Source of the DNA: JALYXI01 sp963716685
GTDB lineage: Bacteria > Acidobacteriota > Terriglobia > Bryobacterales > Bryobacteraceae
Assembly: GCA_963716685.1 (NCBI GenBank)
Contig: CAVQTR010000006.1
Location: 372,001-436,000, forward strand
DNA length: 64,000 nucleotides
Direction: 5' to 3'
The translations under genes were made by a program, and so were the position numbers. The notes beneath the pieces were generated by a model. It had not been told where the DNA came from, searched no databases, and saw only the letters and a program-made list of their open reading frames with translations. Positions 16,811 to 24,997 of the stretch are shown here, one piece after another. Every line of letters begins with the position of its first letter. Positions within the stretch are counted from its first letter, which is position 1.

Positions 16811-18707
16811 ATGCCCTATAAACGATCGGCGATTTCGTATTGGCTGGTTGGGGGGCTTGCAGTTGCACTGGTGGTCCTTGCGGGGCTGCAATACCGATGG
16901 ATTGGCCAAGTCAGCGATGCGGAGCGCGGGCGCATGCGCAACAATCTGCAGATCGCCGTGCAACAGTTTCGCCAGGATTTCTCGCGGGATGTGCTGACGT
17001 TGTGCGCGGGCTTCCAAGCCGATCCGGAGATCAGCGAACAGGGAGATTGGGATCGCCTTGCCCGTCAGGGTTCCGAATGGCTACACACCAATTCTGAAGC
17101 AGCACTGGTCTCCTCCGTATATCTCTGGACGGTGGATGGCGACAGGCTTTCGCGCCTCGACCGAGCGGAGCAGCGCTTCGAACCAATTGATCCGCCCGCA
17201 GCAATGCAGCCGATCCTAAAGCAATTTCATTCACAGGCCACGGAAACCGGACCCACACGGATGTTCCGCTCTCTGACGTGGACGTTCGAGGCAAGTCCCA
17301 CGGCGTTAATCCATCCGCTGACGGCGTTCCCGGAACCCGGCGAGCGAGGGCGGCCGAAGCTGGTGGGATTCCTTGCGATTGAGATCAACGCGGACTACAT
17401 GCGGCAGAAATTTCTGCCGGACCTGGCAACGCGTCATTTCGCGGCCGGGGACAACTTCTTATTTAACGTAGCAGTGGTTCCGGGCACGGATGTGACGCAC
17501 GCTTTCTACCGGTCGGATGGGTTTAATGCGGCTGCCAATACGCCGGCTGATCTGAATGTCGCGATGCTGGAGCCGCGGCCCAGAACGCCAGGTGGTCCAG
17601 CAGGGCTGGGTGGTCCGGGCAACGGATCGGGATTCGGCCGGCGCCGCGATGGAGAAGATGGACCGGGAGGACGCGATCGCGATCGTGGCGGACCCGGTGG
17701 CCCAGGCGGACCGCCTCCCGCGGAACGGCGCGACGATCGGATGCGTTTCCGCGGCAACTACTCGGGCGGGATGCGCATGGCAGCGATGCAGCAGCCGGCC
17801 ATGCTGCTTGCAGACCAGCACAATCAGTGGCGGCTGGTTGTGCGGCATCGGCGCGGGCAGCGTGGATACCGCAGTGAACGAAGCGCGCTGGCGCGACCTG
17901 GCGGTAAGCTTCGCGACCCTTCTGGTGCTGGGCGCGAGCATGGCCATGATCGTGGTCTCGACACAGCGCGCCCAGCGGTTGGCCAGGTTGCAGATGGAGT
18001 TTGTCGCAGGCATTTCGCACGAACTGCGCACGCCGCTTACGGTAATCTCAACCGCTGCCCAGAATCTTTCGGACGGCATTGTGGAAGGCAAGCCACAGGT
18101 GAAGGTTTACGGCACGCTAATCCGAAACGAATCGCGCCGCCTCTCCGGGATGATGGAACAGATTCTGCAGTTCGCTTCGGGGCAGAAGAAGCGCAAATAC
18201 GATCCGGCGCCGTTGGCTCCCGCCGAGCTGATCGACAGCGCGCTGACGCTGGCGGGGTCGCTGCTGCAGGACGCGGGGACCACGGTGGAACTACAGGTGG
18301 CGCCCGACCTGCCCAACGTGATGGGCGAAAGCGGGGCGCTGATGCAGTGCCTGCACAACCTGATCGCGAACGGGATTAAATACGGCGGTGACGCGAAGTG
18401 GCTGGGCGTGCGCGCATGGGCCGACCAGGAAGCAGTGTGGATTGCGGTGGAAGATCACGGGATCGGCATTGAAAAGGCGGAACTGCCGCACATCTTTGAC
18501 CCGTTCTATCGCAGCTCCGCGGTTACGTCCGCGCAGATTCACGGCACCGGCCTGGGCCTGAGTCTGGCGCGCAATTTCGCGCAGGAGGCGGGCGGCAGCA
18601 TCACGGTGGAGAGTACGCCAGGACAGGGGAGCACGTTTCTGGTTCGGTTGCCGGCCATGCGGGCAGCGGTGGCGGAAGCGGCGCGGCTTTCGGAGCGTAC
18701 TGCTTGA
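16811..18707 (+). pseudogene. Sensor histidine kinase, single frameshift
   Basis: The ATG at 16811 starts a membrane helix (about 8-26, ISYWLVGGLAVALVVLAGLQ), an extracytoplasmic sensor of about 310 residues and a Gly/Pro/Arg/Asp-rich segment (about 265-320). Near 17850 (GTGCGGCATCGGCGCGGGC) the frame shifts. The kinase half continues in another frame: TM2 (VSFATLLVLGASMAMIVVS), the H-box HELRTPL with the phospho-acceptor His, N-box NLIANGIKYGG, G1 DHGIGIEKAELPHIF, G2 GTGLGLSLARNF. Together this is a complete kinase of about 630 residues, so the shift is probably a one-base sequencing error, or else a recent mutation. The response regulator start overlaps its TGA. Confidence 0.85.
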
Positions 18708-19402
18708 AGGAAGTGTTGGTGGTGGAGGACGAACCCGGACTGGTCATGATCATGGCGGACCGGCTGCGCAGCGAAGGGTACGCGGTTTCGACGGCGGGCG
18801 ATGGTATTGAAGGCTTTCGCAAGGCCAGCAGCCAGACCTACGACGTGATCCTTCTGGACGTCATGCTGCCACGCAAGAGCGGATTCGAAGTGTGCCGGGA
18901 GCTGCGCGACAGCGGCGTCGCGACGCCCATCCTGATGCTGACGGCGCGAAGCCAGACAGTCGATAAAGTGCAGGGACTGAAGCTGGGCGCGGACGACTAT
19001 CTGACCAAGCCGTTCGAAATGGTGGAACTGCTGGCTCGCATGGAGGCGCTGCTGCGGCGGCAATCGACTCCTACCGCTCCGGTGGCTTCCACGTACGAAT
19101 TCGGGGATGTGCGGGTGGATGTACGGAGCACGGAGGTGCTGCGCATGGGCCAGCCCGTCAGCCTGTCGGCGCGCGAATTCCAGCTGCTTTGCTATTTCCT
19201 CGAGCACCCCGGCGCTACACTATCCCGCCAGGAACTACTCAACGAAGTGTGGGGACACCGGAGTGTGCAATCCACGCGCACCGTGGACGTGCATGTGGCA
19301 TGGCTTCGCCAAAAGCTGGAAACGGACCCGAAACACCCGCGATACATTGCGACGATCCATGGACTGGGATATAAGTTCCAGGCCACCTCTCCCCTGCCCT
19401 GA
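18704..19402 (+). CDS. OmpR/PhoB-family response regulator
   Basis: 232 residues. TTG start at 18704 overlaps the kinase stop. Receiver domain 1-118 with acidic pocket VEDE, phospho-acceptor Asp52 in LLDVMLP and Lys102 in DYLTKPF. The winged-helix DNA-binding domain spans about 128-228 (LSAREFQLLCYFLEHPG, RTVDVHVAWLRQKLE, IHGLGYKF). OmpR-type regulators bind tandem half-sites about 10-11 bp apart, matching the repeats at 16120-16148 and 19403-19420. It is the partner of the adjacent kinase and the likely regulator of the sigma and Spy-like genes. Confidence 0.95.
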   Translation: MKEVLVVEDEPGLVMIMADRLRSEGYAVSTAGDGIEGFRKASSQTYDVILLDVMLPRKSGFEVCRELRDSGVATPILMLTARSQTVDKVQGLKLGADDYLTKPFEMVELLARMEALLRRQSTPTAPVASTYEFGDVRVDVRSTEVLRMGQPVSLSAREFQLLCYFLEHPGATLSRQELLNEVWGHRSVQSTRTVDVHVAWLRQKLETDPKHPRYIATIHGLGYKFQATSPLP

Positions 19403-19420
19403 TTTAACAGCCATTTTACA
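19403..19420 (+). promoter_or_regulatory. Pair of 11-bp-spaced direct repeats before the Spy-like gene
   Basis: TTTAACA (19403-19409) and TTTTACA (19414-19420) start exactly 11 bp apart, immediately after the response regulator stop codon. The same two heptamers occur at 16120-16137 in the opposite order. An ECF-like promoter pattern (GCAAC at 19429-19433, 17-bp gap, CGTTT at 19451-19455) lies downstream, resembling the one before the sigma gene. Confidence 0.55.
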
Positions 19421-19483
19421 GTCCGCCTGCAACAGGATGCGGCCTGGGCACGTTTCAGGAAATAGGAGCAGTTCTTACTTTTT

Positions 19484-19966
19484 ATGAAAATACAATTCTT
19501 TCAGGGCCTGGCCCTTACAGCCGTTTGCGCGGCAGCCATGTTCGCGCAAACCACAACGACTACACACACCGCGCCGACCCCGGCGGAGATGGCCGCGAAC
19601 CAAGTGGTGCGTCTCACGTCACTGCTGACACTGAGCAGCGCTCAGCAGGCTTCGGCGACCAGCATTTTCACGCAGGAATACACAACTCTTGCCACCCTGC
19701 AGACCAGCATGCAGACTGCGCGCACGGCTCTGACGACCGCTATTACCGGCAATGCCACCGCGACGATCAGCACGGAGGCGGCGGCGATTGGGAGCCTGAC
19801 GACGCAGGAAGTGCAGGCGCAGGCGGCGGCCCAGGCAGCGTTCTACCAGGTGCTGACGGCGGATCAGCAAACAAAGTACGCAGCCATGCTGACCCGCGGC
19901 CCCGGCATGGGCGGACCGGGCGGTTTCGGCGGACCCGGACCCCGTTTCAGAGGAGGACGTCAGTAG
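19484..19966 (+). CDS. Spy/CpxP-like periplasmic protein (LTxxQ type)
   Basis: 160 residues. Signal peptide about 1-22 (AVCAAAMFAQ). The mature part is mostly helical with paired motifs LTSLLTLSSAQQ and LTADQQTKYAAM, the LTxxQ signature of CpxP, Spy and related periplasmic chaperones or metal-stress proteins. It ends in a Gly/Pro/Arg-rich tail (GMGGPGGFGGPGPRFRGG) resembling the low-complexity segment in the sensor domain of the upstream kinase. Last gene of the sigma/kinase/regulator cluster, with its own operator-like repeats. It overlaps the convergent kinase gene by 20 bases. Confidence 0.75.
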   Translation: MKIQFFQGLALTAVCAAAMFAQTTTTTHTAPTPAEMAANQVVRLTSLLTLSSAQQASATSIFTQEYTTLATLQTSMQTARTALTTAITGNATATISTEAAAIGSLTTQEVQAQAAAQAAFYQVLTADQQTKYAAMLTRGPGMGGPGGFGGPGPRFRGGRQ

Positions 19967-20849
19967 GTTCGAAGGCCGCAAGGCCTTGTGTGGCACCGAG
20001 GCGGCTGACAGAAAGCGAACCAACGTAGTTCGCCAGCTGCGCTGCCTCACGGTGCGATTTTCCTTTGAACAGGGCGGCCAGGTAGCCTCCCACGAAACAA
20101 TCTCCCGCCCCGGTGGTATCGACCACGGGAACTTCGCGCCCAGGCGAATGAAAATCGCCGTCCGCAGTGGACGCGAAACAGCCCTTCGCGCCCAGCTTCA
20201 CTACCACCTGCCGCGCTCCCGCATCTCGAAGGGCGTGGGCGGCGGCAGCCGCATCTGCGAACCCCGTCAATTCGCGGGCTTCATCTTCGTTGACGAAGAG
20301 CACATCGGTCCAGGGCAACGACGGAGCGAGTACGGGAAGCCACTCGCCCTGGTGATCCCATTGTGTATCGACGGAAGTCGCGAGACCGGCATCCTTGGCC
20401 GCGCGCAGAAACTGCGGTCCGGCGGAGCGCAGATCGGGCATGCGATAGACCGCCGCCAGGTGGAAGTGCGTGACTGCGGCGGGCAGCTGCAACGGTTTAT
20501 CAAAGGGCTGTGCGCCCGCGCCCAGATGGTACAGAAACCCGCGGCGTCCGTCTTCCGCCACCAGAGCCACCACGGCCGATGTGGGAGCATCGAGGCGCTT
20601 CACCATCGTGGTGTTGACGTTGACGCTGTGCAGCCGCGCGAGCAGAAAATCGGCGGCGGCATCGCGCCCGGCCAGACTCATCAGCGCCACCGGGATGTCG
20701 AGCCTGCCCAAAGTGTAACTGGTGCTCGCGCCATTGCCGCCGAGGTGCTGCTCGATGGTTTCGACGACCGTGCTCGCACCCCACGCAAAGGGCTCTTTTA
20801 CCGGGCGGACGAGGACGTCCTGCACCATATTGCCGCAGACCAGAATCAT
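19947..20849 (-). CDS. PfkB-family carbohydrate kinase
   Basis: 300 residues, cytoplasmic ribokinase-fold. Substrate-side motif GGNGASTSYTLGRL near 38 and the PfkB signature 2 DTTGAGDCFVGGYLA at 244-258, with Asp250 as the predicted catalytic base. Members phosphorylate ribose, fructose, ketogluconate or nucleosides; the sequence does not fix which. The start lies 6 bases after the stop of the upstream lipoprotein gene, so they are probably co-transcribed. The 3' end overlaps the Spy-like gene. Confidence 0.9.
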   Translation of the reverse strand: MILVCGNMVQDVLVRPVKEPFAWGASTVVETIEQHLGGNGASTSYTLGRLDIPVALMSLAGRDAAADFLLARLHSVNVNTTMVKRLDAPTSAVVALVAEDGRRGFLYHLGAGAQPFDKPLQLPAAVTHFHLAAVYRMPDLRSAGPQFLRAAKDAGLATSVDTQWDHQGEWLPVLAPSLPWTDVLFVNEDEARELTGFADAAAAAHALRDAGARQVVVKLGAKGCFASTADGDFHSPGREVPVVDTTGAGDCFVGGYLAALFKGKSHREAAQLANYVGSLSVSRLGATQGLAAFEPTDVLL

Positions 20850-20855
20850 GCAGCG

Positions 20856-21731
20856 TTACATTCCCGCGAGAGATGCAATCAGCGTTTTGCGGATGGGCCA
20901 GTAGCCGAAGACCTTGCGGTCCAGATGCGAGAACGAACCAGCCGCGAGGAGCGCAGGCAGGTCATCGGGGGCTTTCGATTTCGTCAGGCCGCTGAGCATG
21001 CCGGTCAGGTTCGTGAGCTGCGCGCTTGTGGACTTCGCATCCTCCGCGGTTCGGCACACCGCTTCCAGACGGGCCTCGTAATTCTCATCATGCGGGCCGA
21101 TGGTAAGCGTCACGCGGTCGACACCGATCAGCGCTCGCGCGAATACTTTCGCAGCGCCCGGCACTGCTCCGGGCGATTGCAGTGAGGAACCCGGAATGGA
21201 GAGCCATACCGGCTGCGAAGGGATGTCCAATTCGCGCTGCGGCCCCGGTTTGGTGAGCCGCGAGGCCGCCAGATCGTCACTGCTTACGGCGAGCGCCATG
21301 AGATCTGTGTTGAGCGGGAGAAACGAAATTCGCCTTTCAGGCGTGCTGCCGGGCATGCGGCAAAGCCGGTCGTAACAGCTGCCGCCGTTGGTTTGCGCGT
21401 AGCCCTCCAGCTTTTTCCAATCGAAGCGTCCGCGCACCACAAAGAAGGTGCCGGAAGGCGCAAACGCCACCAGCGCGGAATCCAGATCGCGCTGGTAATC
21501 GAATCCGGAATTGCCGACGAAGGCTTGGTATTCCGGCTCCTCCACGGCTTTTGCCGCTGCCAAAAGCTTCAGGAGCCCCGAGTTACGCAAGGCACGCACA
21601 TCAAGGCCCAGCACCGTTGCGTCCTGAGTCGGCAAACGGCGGAGCAGTTCCTGCTGAGTCTCCGGCTTGCGACAAGCAAGCGTCCCCAGCGCCAACATCC
21701 CAAGGGCGAACCCAGCCGAGCGTACACGCAT
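20856..21731 (-). CDS. Putative lipoprotein of unknown function
   Basis: 291 residues. Signal peptide with lipobox LGTLAC, Cys20 being the predicted lipidated residue. The mature part begins RKPETQQELLRRLPTQDATVLGLDVRAL and has alternating strands and helices with no family I recognise. Proteins of this general pattern (VFGLDVRALR, FFVVRGRFDW) recur in Acidobacteria as secreted unknowns. TATAAG lies 9 bases before the ATG. Followed after 6 bases by the PfkB kinase. Confidence 0.65.
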   Translation of the reverse strand: MRVRSAGFALGMLALGTLACRKPETQQELLRRLPTQDATVLGLDVRALRNSGLLKLLAAAKAVEEPEYQAFVGNSGFDYQRDLDSALVAFAPSGTFFVVRGRFDWKKLEGYAQTNGGSCYDRLCRMPGSTPERRISFLPLNTDLMALAVSSDDLAASRLTKPGPQRELDIPSQPVWLSIPGSSLQSPGAVPGAAKVFARALIGVDRVTLTIGPHDENYEARLEAVCRTAEDAKSTSAQLTNLTGMLSGLTKSKAPDDLPALLAAGSFSHLDRKVFGYWPIRKTLIASLAGM

Positions 21732-21741
21732 GCGGCCGCGC

Positions 21742-22782
21742 TTATACGGCCAAAACAGATTCGGACATGCGCGCTTCGCTCCACAGCGCGATGTAAGGCT
21801 TCAGGCTCCGCATCATCTCCGCGAACTGCTCGAGGGTGAGGGACTGCGCGCCATCGCTGACGGCCTTCTCCGGCTGGGGATGGACTTCCACAATCAGGCC
21901 ATCGGCGCCGATGGCCACGCCCGCGCGGCAGAGCGCCGGCACCAGACTGCGCTTGCCGGTTGCATGGCTTGGGTCCAGGATCACGGGCAGATGCGTGAGT
22001 TCATTCAGCACCGGAACCGCTGCGATATCGCACGTGTTGCGCGTGGCGGTTTCGAAGGTGCGGATGCCGCGCTCGCACAGGATCACATTGGGGTTGCCGT
22101 GGGCGGTGACGTACTCCGCGGACATCAGCAGCTCTTTGATGGTGGAACTCATGCCGCGCTTGAGCATCACCGGGCGGCCGCACCGGCCCAGAGTTTTCAG
22201 CAGCGCGAAGTTCTGCATGTTGCGCGCGCCCACCTGCATGATGTCCGCGTAATCGGCTACGAGATCGACATCGCGATCGCTCATGACTTCGGTGATGATA
22301 GCGAGCCCGGTAGCCTCGCGCGCTTTGGCCAGAAGCTTCAGCCCTTCGCCTTCCATGCCCTGGAAGTCATAAGGAGAGGTGCGCGGCTTGAAGGCGCCGC
22401 CGCGCAGGATCTTCGCTCCGGCCTCGGCGACGGCTTCGGCGGTCTGCATGATTTGCCGCTCGGATTCCACCGAGCAGGGCCCCGCCATAACAACGAACTG
22501 TTCACCGCCGAGTACCACTCCGTTGATTGTCATTTCGGTGCGCTCTTTGCGGAATTCCTTGCTGACGAATTTGTAGGGAGCGGAGATGCGCATGGCGCGT
22601 TCCACCCCGGGCGTGGCTTCGAGCGACTCGAGGCAGGCGGTGACATCGCCGGTTCCCACGACACCGATGACGCAGCGTTCTTCGCCCGCGATGGAATGGA
22701 CGCGATAGCCATATTCCCGGATCCTTTCACAAACATGGTCGATTTCCGCCTGGCTGGCGTGCGGCTTCATGGAGATGATCAT
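21742..22782 (-). CDS. 3-deoxy-7-phosphoheptulonate (DAHP) synthase with N-terminal regulatory domain
   Basis: 346 residues from the ATG at 22782, preceded by AAAGGA. It condenses phosphoenolpyruvate and erythrose 4-phosphate in the first step of aromatic amino-acid synthesis. Residues about 1-70 form the ferredoxin-like domain typical of feedback-inhibited AroA-I-beta enzymes. The barrel has VVMAGPCSVESE, GGAFKPRTSPYDFQG, KTLGRCGRPVMLKRGMSST and PVILDPSHATGKR. A longer reading to 22971 passes through the terminator and leader and should be rejected. Expression is probably controlled by the leader peptide and terminator at 22802-22928. Confidence 0.95.
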   Translation of the reverse strand: MIISMKPHASQAEIDHVCERIREYGYRVHSIAGEERCVIGVVGTGDVTACLESLEATPGVERAMRISAPYKFVSKEFRKERTEMTINGVVLGGEQFVVMAGPCSVESERQIMQTAEAVAEAGAKILRGGAFKPRTSPYDFQGMEGEGLKLLAKAREATGLAIITEVMSDRDVDLVADYADIMQVGARNMQNFALLKTLGRCGRPVMLKRGMSSTIKELLMSAEYVTAHGNPNVILCERGIRTFETATRNTCDIAAVPVLNELTHLPVILDPSHATGKRSLVPALCRAGVAIGADGLIVEVHPQPEKAVSDGAQSLTLEQFAEMMRSLKPYIALWSEARMSESVLAV

Positions 22783-22801
22783 GAGTATTGTTCCTTTAAA
22801 A

Positions 22802-22829
22802 CAAAAAAGCCCACTCTTTCGAGTGGGCT
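22802..22829 (-). terminator. Rho-independent terminator/attenuator before DAHP synthase
   Basis: Minus strand: perfect 9-bp stem AGCCCACTC/GAGTGGGCT closed by a GAAA tetraloop, then TTTTTTGT. It lies 19 bases before the DAHP synthase ATG and 21 bases after the leader stop, so it would end transcription before the gene unless prevented. The stem's 5' arm can also pair with the leader segment at 22862-22868. Confidence 0.85.
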
Positions 22830-22850
22830 GGGTCTGAATCTGTTTGGATT

Positions 22851-22928
22851 TTACACCAACGCCACTCGCGACTTCAGGGGAAAGCCCCCAAAGCCGTACC
22901 AAAACGAGTAAGCGTAGTTGGTAACCAT
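22851..22928 (-). CDS. Aromatic-rich leader peptide of the DAHP synthase attenuator
   Basis: 25 codons, ATG at 22928 to TAA at 22853-22851. Residues 5-16 read YAYSFWYGFGGF: three Tyr, three Phe and one Trp in twelve residues, the signature of ribosome-mediated attenuation by aromatic amino acids. The segment at 22862-22868 (CGAGTGG on the minus strand) is a perfect 7-bp complement of the terminator's 5' arm, giving an antiterminator. A competing hairpin in the leader (22872-22893, CTTTGGGG with CCCCTGAAG) covers the last Phe codons. TACACT lies 9 bases before the ATG with TTGCGC 18 bp further up. The function analogy is with the AroR leader of Corynebacterium. Confidence 0.8.
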   Translation of the reverse strand: MVTNYAYSFWYGFGGFPLKSRVALV

Positions 22929-23045
22929 GAAACCAGTAGTGTAATGCACAGCAACCACGTTGCGCAAGCAAGAGCTCAGGCCGACGAAATCAACTGGCCC
23001 GAAATCCGGCGATATGCAATAGAATCTTTTCGGAAGGACCACACG

Positions 23046-24170
23046 ATGGAAAACAACTGGACCAGAAGGGACCTGCTGGGCGCGGGAGTGGCCGCTACCG
23101 CTGCCTTGGCCGCGCCGGAAAGCTCACGGGCCGAAACTCTGCCGATGGGCATGAAGGGAGAAGGCCCGAACACACCGAAGATATGTTTGGAAATCGGAGC
23201 GGGCGGACTGGCGGCGGGTTCCATGGACGACGCCGGAATTCGCCGAATTAAGCAACTGGGCGTCAATTACGTGATCGGCAGCATGGGACGCATTCCCTGG
23301 CAGGAATCCGACCTGCGCGCCATGTCGGACAAGCTGAAAGCGGGAGGTCTCACCGTCGGCAACGTGATGATCGGCGGATTCAACAATGCCATCTATGGCC
23401 GGCCGGGAAGAGATGAAGAGATCGAGAAGGTGAAGCAGTCGCTTGTGGCGGCGGGCAAAGTGGGCCTGCCGGTTGTGGAATACAACTGGTACGCGCACCG
23501 CGCCATGGAAGGATACTACGAAGTGCCCGGCCGCTCCGGCGCGAGTTACACCGGCTTCGATTATTCCAAGATGAAAGATCTTCCGCCGCTCGAGCAGGAA
23601 GGCGCGCACAAGTTCGAGGAGATGTGGAGCACCATCACCTATTTTTTGAAGGCGGTGATTCCGGTGGCGGAACAGGCGGGTGTGCGTCTCGCGCTGCATC
23701 CGAACGATCCACCGGCTCCCGTGAGCCGCGGCTCCCAACAGATTATGGGCAGCGTGGAAGGCTGGAAGCGGCTGATTGAAATTGTGCCGAGTAAGTCCAA
23801 CGGCATCACCTTCGATTGCGGCGTGACGCGCGAGATGGGCCACGACCCCGTTGAGGTCTGCCGTTACTTTCAGTCAAGAGACCGAATCAATCACGTTCAT
23901 TTTCGCAATGTGATCGTCGAGAAGCCCTATGAACATTACGAGGAGGTTTTCATCGACGAAGGCTACAACAACATGTATGCGGTGATGAAGGAACTGGTGA
24001 AGCAGAAGTATCCGCGGATGGTGTACCCGGAACATCCGCGCGGTATCGATTATGACCGTGCGCAGCCAAACTTCCGCTCAACTTATCCTGGCGGCGGCGG
24101 ATACACGGCATTCGCCTTCAACGTGGGTTATGCGCGCGCCATGCTGCAGGCGTGTTTGAACCCGGCCTAA
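23046..24170 (+). CDS. Tat-signal mannonate dehydratase-like sugar isomerase/dehydratase
   Basis: 374 residues from the ATG at 23046 (GGAAGGA 7 bases upstream; TAGAAT at 23020-23025). Tat-like signal WTRRDLLGAGVAATAALAAP. The barrel matches UxuA-type mannonate dehydratases and related isomerases: VRLALHPNDPPAPVSRG, ITFDCGVTREMG, RINHVHFRNV and a final YARAMLQAC. Mannonate dehydratases use a metal held by His/Cys/Asp from such motifs in hexuronate catabolism; the exported form is unusual and the substrate is inferred only. Divergent from the DAHP leader. Confidence 0.8.
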   Translation: MENNWTRRDLLGAGVAATAALAAPESSRAETLPMGMKGEGPNTPKICLEIGAGGLAAGSMDDAGIRRIKQLGVNYVIGSMGRIPWQESDLRAMSDKLKAGGLTVGNVMIGGFNNAIYGRPGRDEEIEKVKQSLVAAGKVGLPVVEYNWYAHRAMEGYYEVPGRSGASYTGFDYSKMKDLPPLEQEGAHKFEEMWSTITYFLKAVIPVAEQAGVRLALHPNDPPAPVSRGSQQIMGSVEGWKRLIEIVPSKSNGITFDCGVTREMGHDPVEVCRYFQSRDRINHVHFRNVIVEKPYEHYEEVFIDEGYNNMYAVMKELVKQKYPRMVYPEHPRGIDYDRAQPNFRSTYPGGGGYTAFAFNVGYARAMLQACLNPA

Positions 24171-24997
24171 GGCTCGCGGACGGCGCGGAACCCGACCATG
24201 CGGTGTGACTGGAACGAAGGCCACGCCGCAGTCCGCGCATAGCTCCTCAGCTCAAAGGGATCTTCGAAGAAGGTTCCGCCGCGCAGTACGCGATAGGCTC
24301 CGGTATCGGGACCCTTCGGATTCTTCCGCGGAGAAATGGCGTAATAGTCGCGGCCGTACCAGTCGGAGCACCACTCCATGACATTGCCTGCCATGTCGAA
24401 GGCTCCGTATGGCGATGCGCCAGTGTAGGTTCCGCCGGGGGCTCCGGTATCGAAGGGCGCCGCTCCCACGTAATTCGCTTTGGTCCGGTCGATGGTGTTG
24501 CCCCACGGGTAACGGCGCTGGTCGGTACCGCGTGCCGCCTTCTCCCACTCGGCTTCGGTGGGCAGCCGGTAGGTGTGGCCGGTTTTCGCGCTCAGCCAGT
24601 TGCAGTAGGCCACGGCGCCATCCCAGTTGACGCCCAGCACCGGATAGTTGTCGCTGTCCGGAGTGCCGCCTCCGTGGTTCTTCGCATCGTTCCAGTAAGG
24701 CACCTGGTCTTTGGGTGTCGGCCGCTTTCCCGGCCAGAACTTTGGATCGTCGTAACCCGGATCGTCGCGAAACTTACGCCACTGACCGTTGTTGATTTCA
24801 TATTTCCCGATGTAGAAGGCGTCGAGATCCACCGTATGCACCGGGCGCTCGCGCGCTTCCCCGTCGCCGAAGTTGTCACCCATGCGAAACGGACCCGCGG
24901 GCACGTACACGTAATCGCCGTATCCGTCATTGACCACCGGCGGAGCAGCCGCGAGCGCGCAGAGAGAACAGGCAAACGCGGCAATCGCGATTTTCAA
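24167..24997 (-). CDS. Secreted FGE/SUMF-fold protein lacking the active-site cysteines
   Basis: 276 residues. Signal peptide about 1-17. The formylglycine-generating-enzyme fold is clear: VPAGPFRMGDNFGDGE, VNWDGAVAYCNWLSAKTG, RLPTEAEWEKAARG, DMAGNVMEWCSDWYG and RVLRGGTFFEDPFELRSYAR. True FGE has two Cys in the segment after RGG that oxidise a sulfatase Cys; here that segment (TFFEDPFELRSYARTAAWPS) has none. It is thus a non-catalytic or differently acting member, perhaps a binding protein. Overlaps the upstream hydrolase by 4 bases. Confidence 0.85.
   Translation of the reverse strand: MKIAIAAFACSLCALAAAPPVVNDGYGDYVYVPAGPFRMGDNFGDGEARERPVHTVDLDAFYIGKYEINNGQWRKFRDDPGYDDPKFWPGKRPTPKDQVPYWNDAKNHGGGTPDSDNYPVLGVNWDGAVAYCNWLSAKTGHTYRLPTEAEWEKAARGTDQRRYPWGNTIDRTKANYVGAAPFDTGAPGGTYTGASPYGAFDMAGNVMEWCSDWYGRDYYAISPRKNPKGPDTGAYRVLRGGTFFEDPFELRSYARTAAWPSFQSHRMVGFRAVREP

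Noticed and set aside
22783..22971. N-terminal extension of DAHP synthase
   Set aside because: It would translate through the terminator and contains no conserved sequence.
22944..23045. N-terminal extension of the mannonate-dehydratase-like gene
   Set aside because: It reads through the DAHP leader promoter region; the ATG at 23046 has a good Shine-Dalgarno and a Tat signal.
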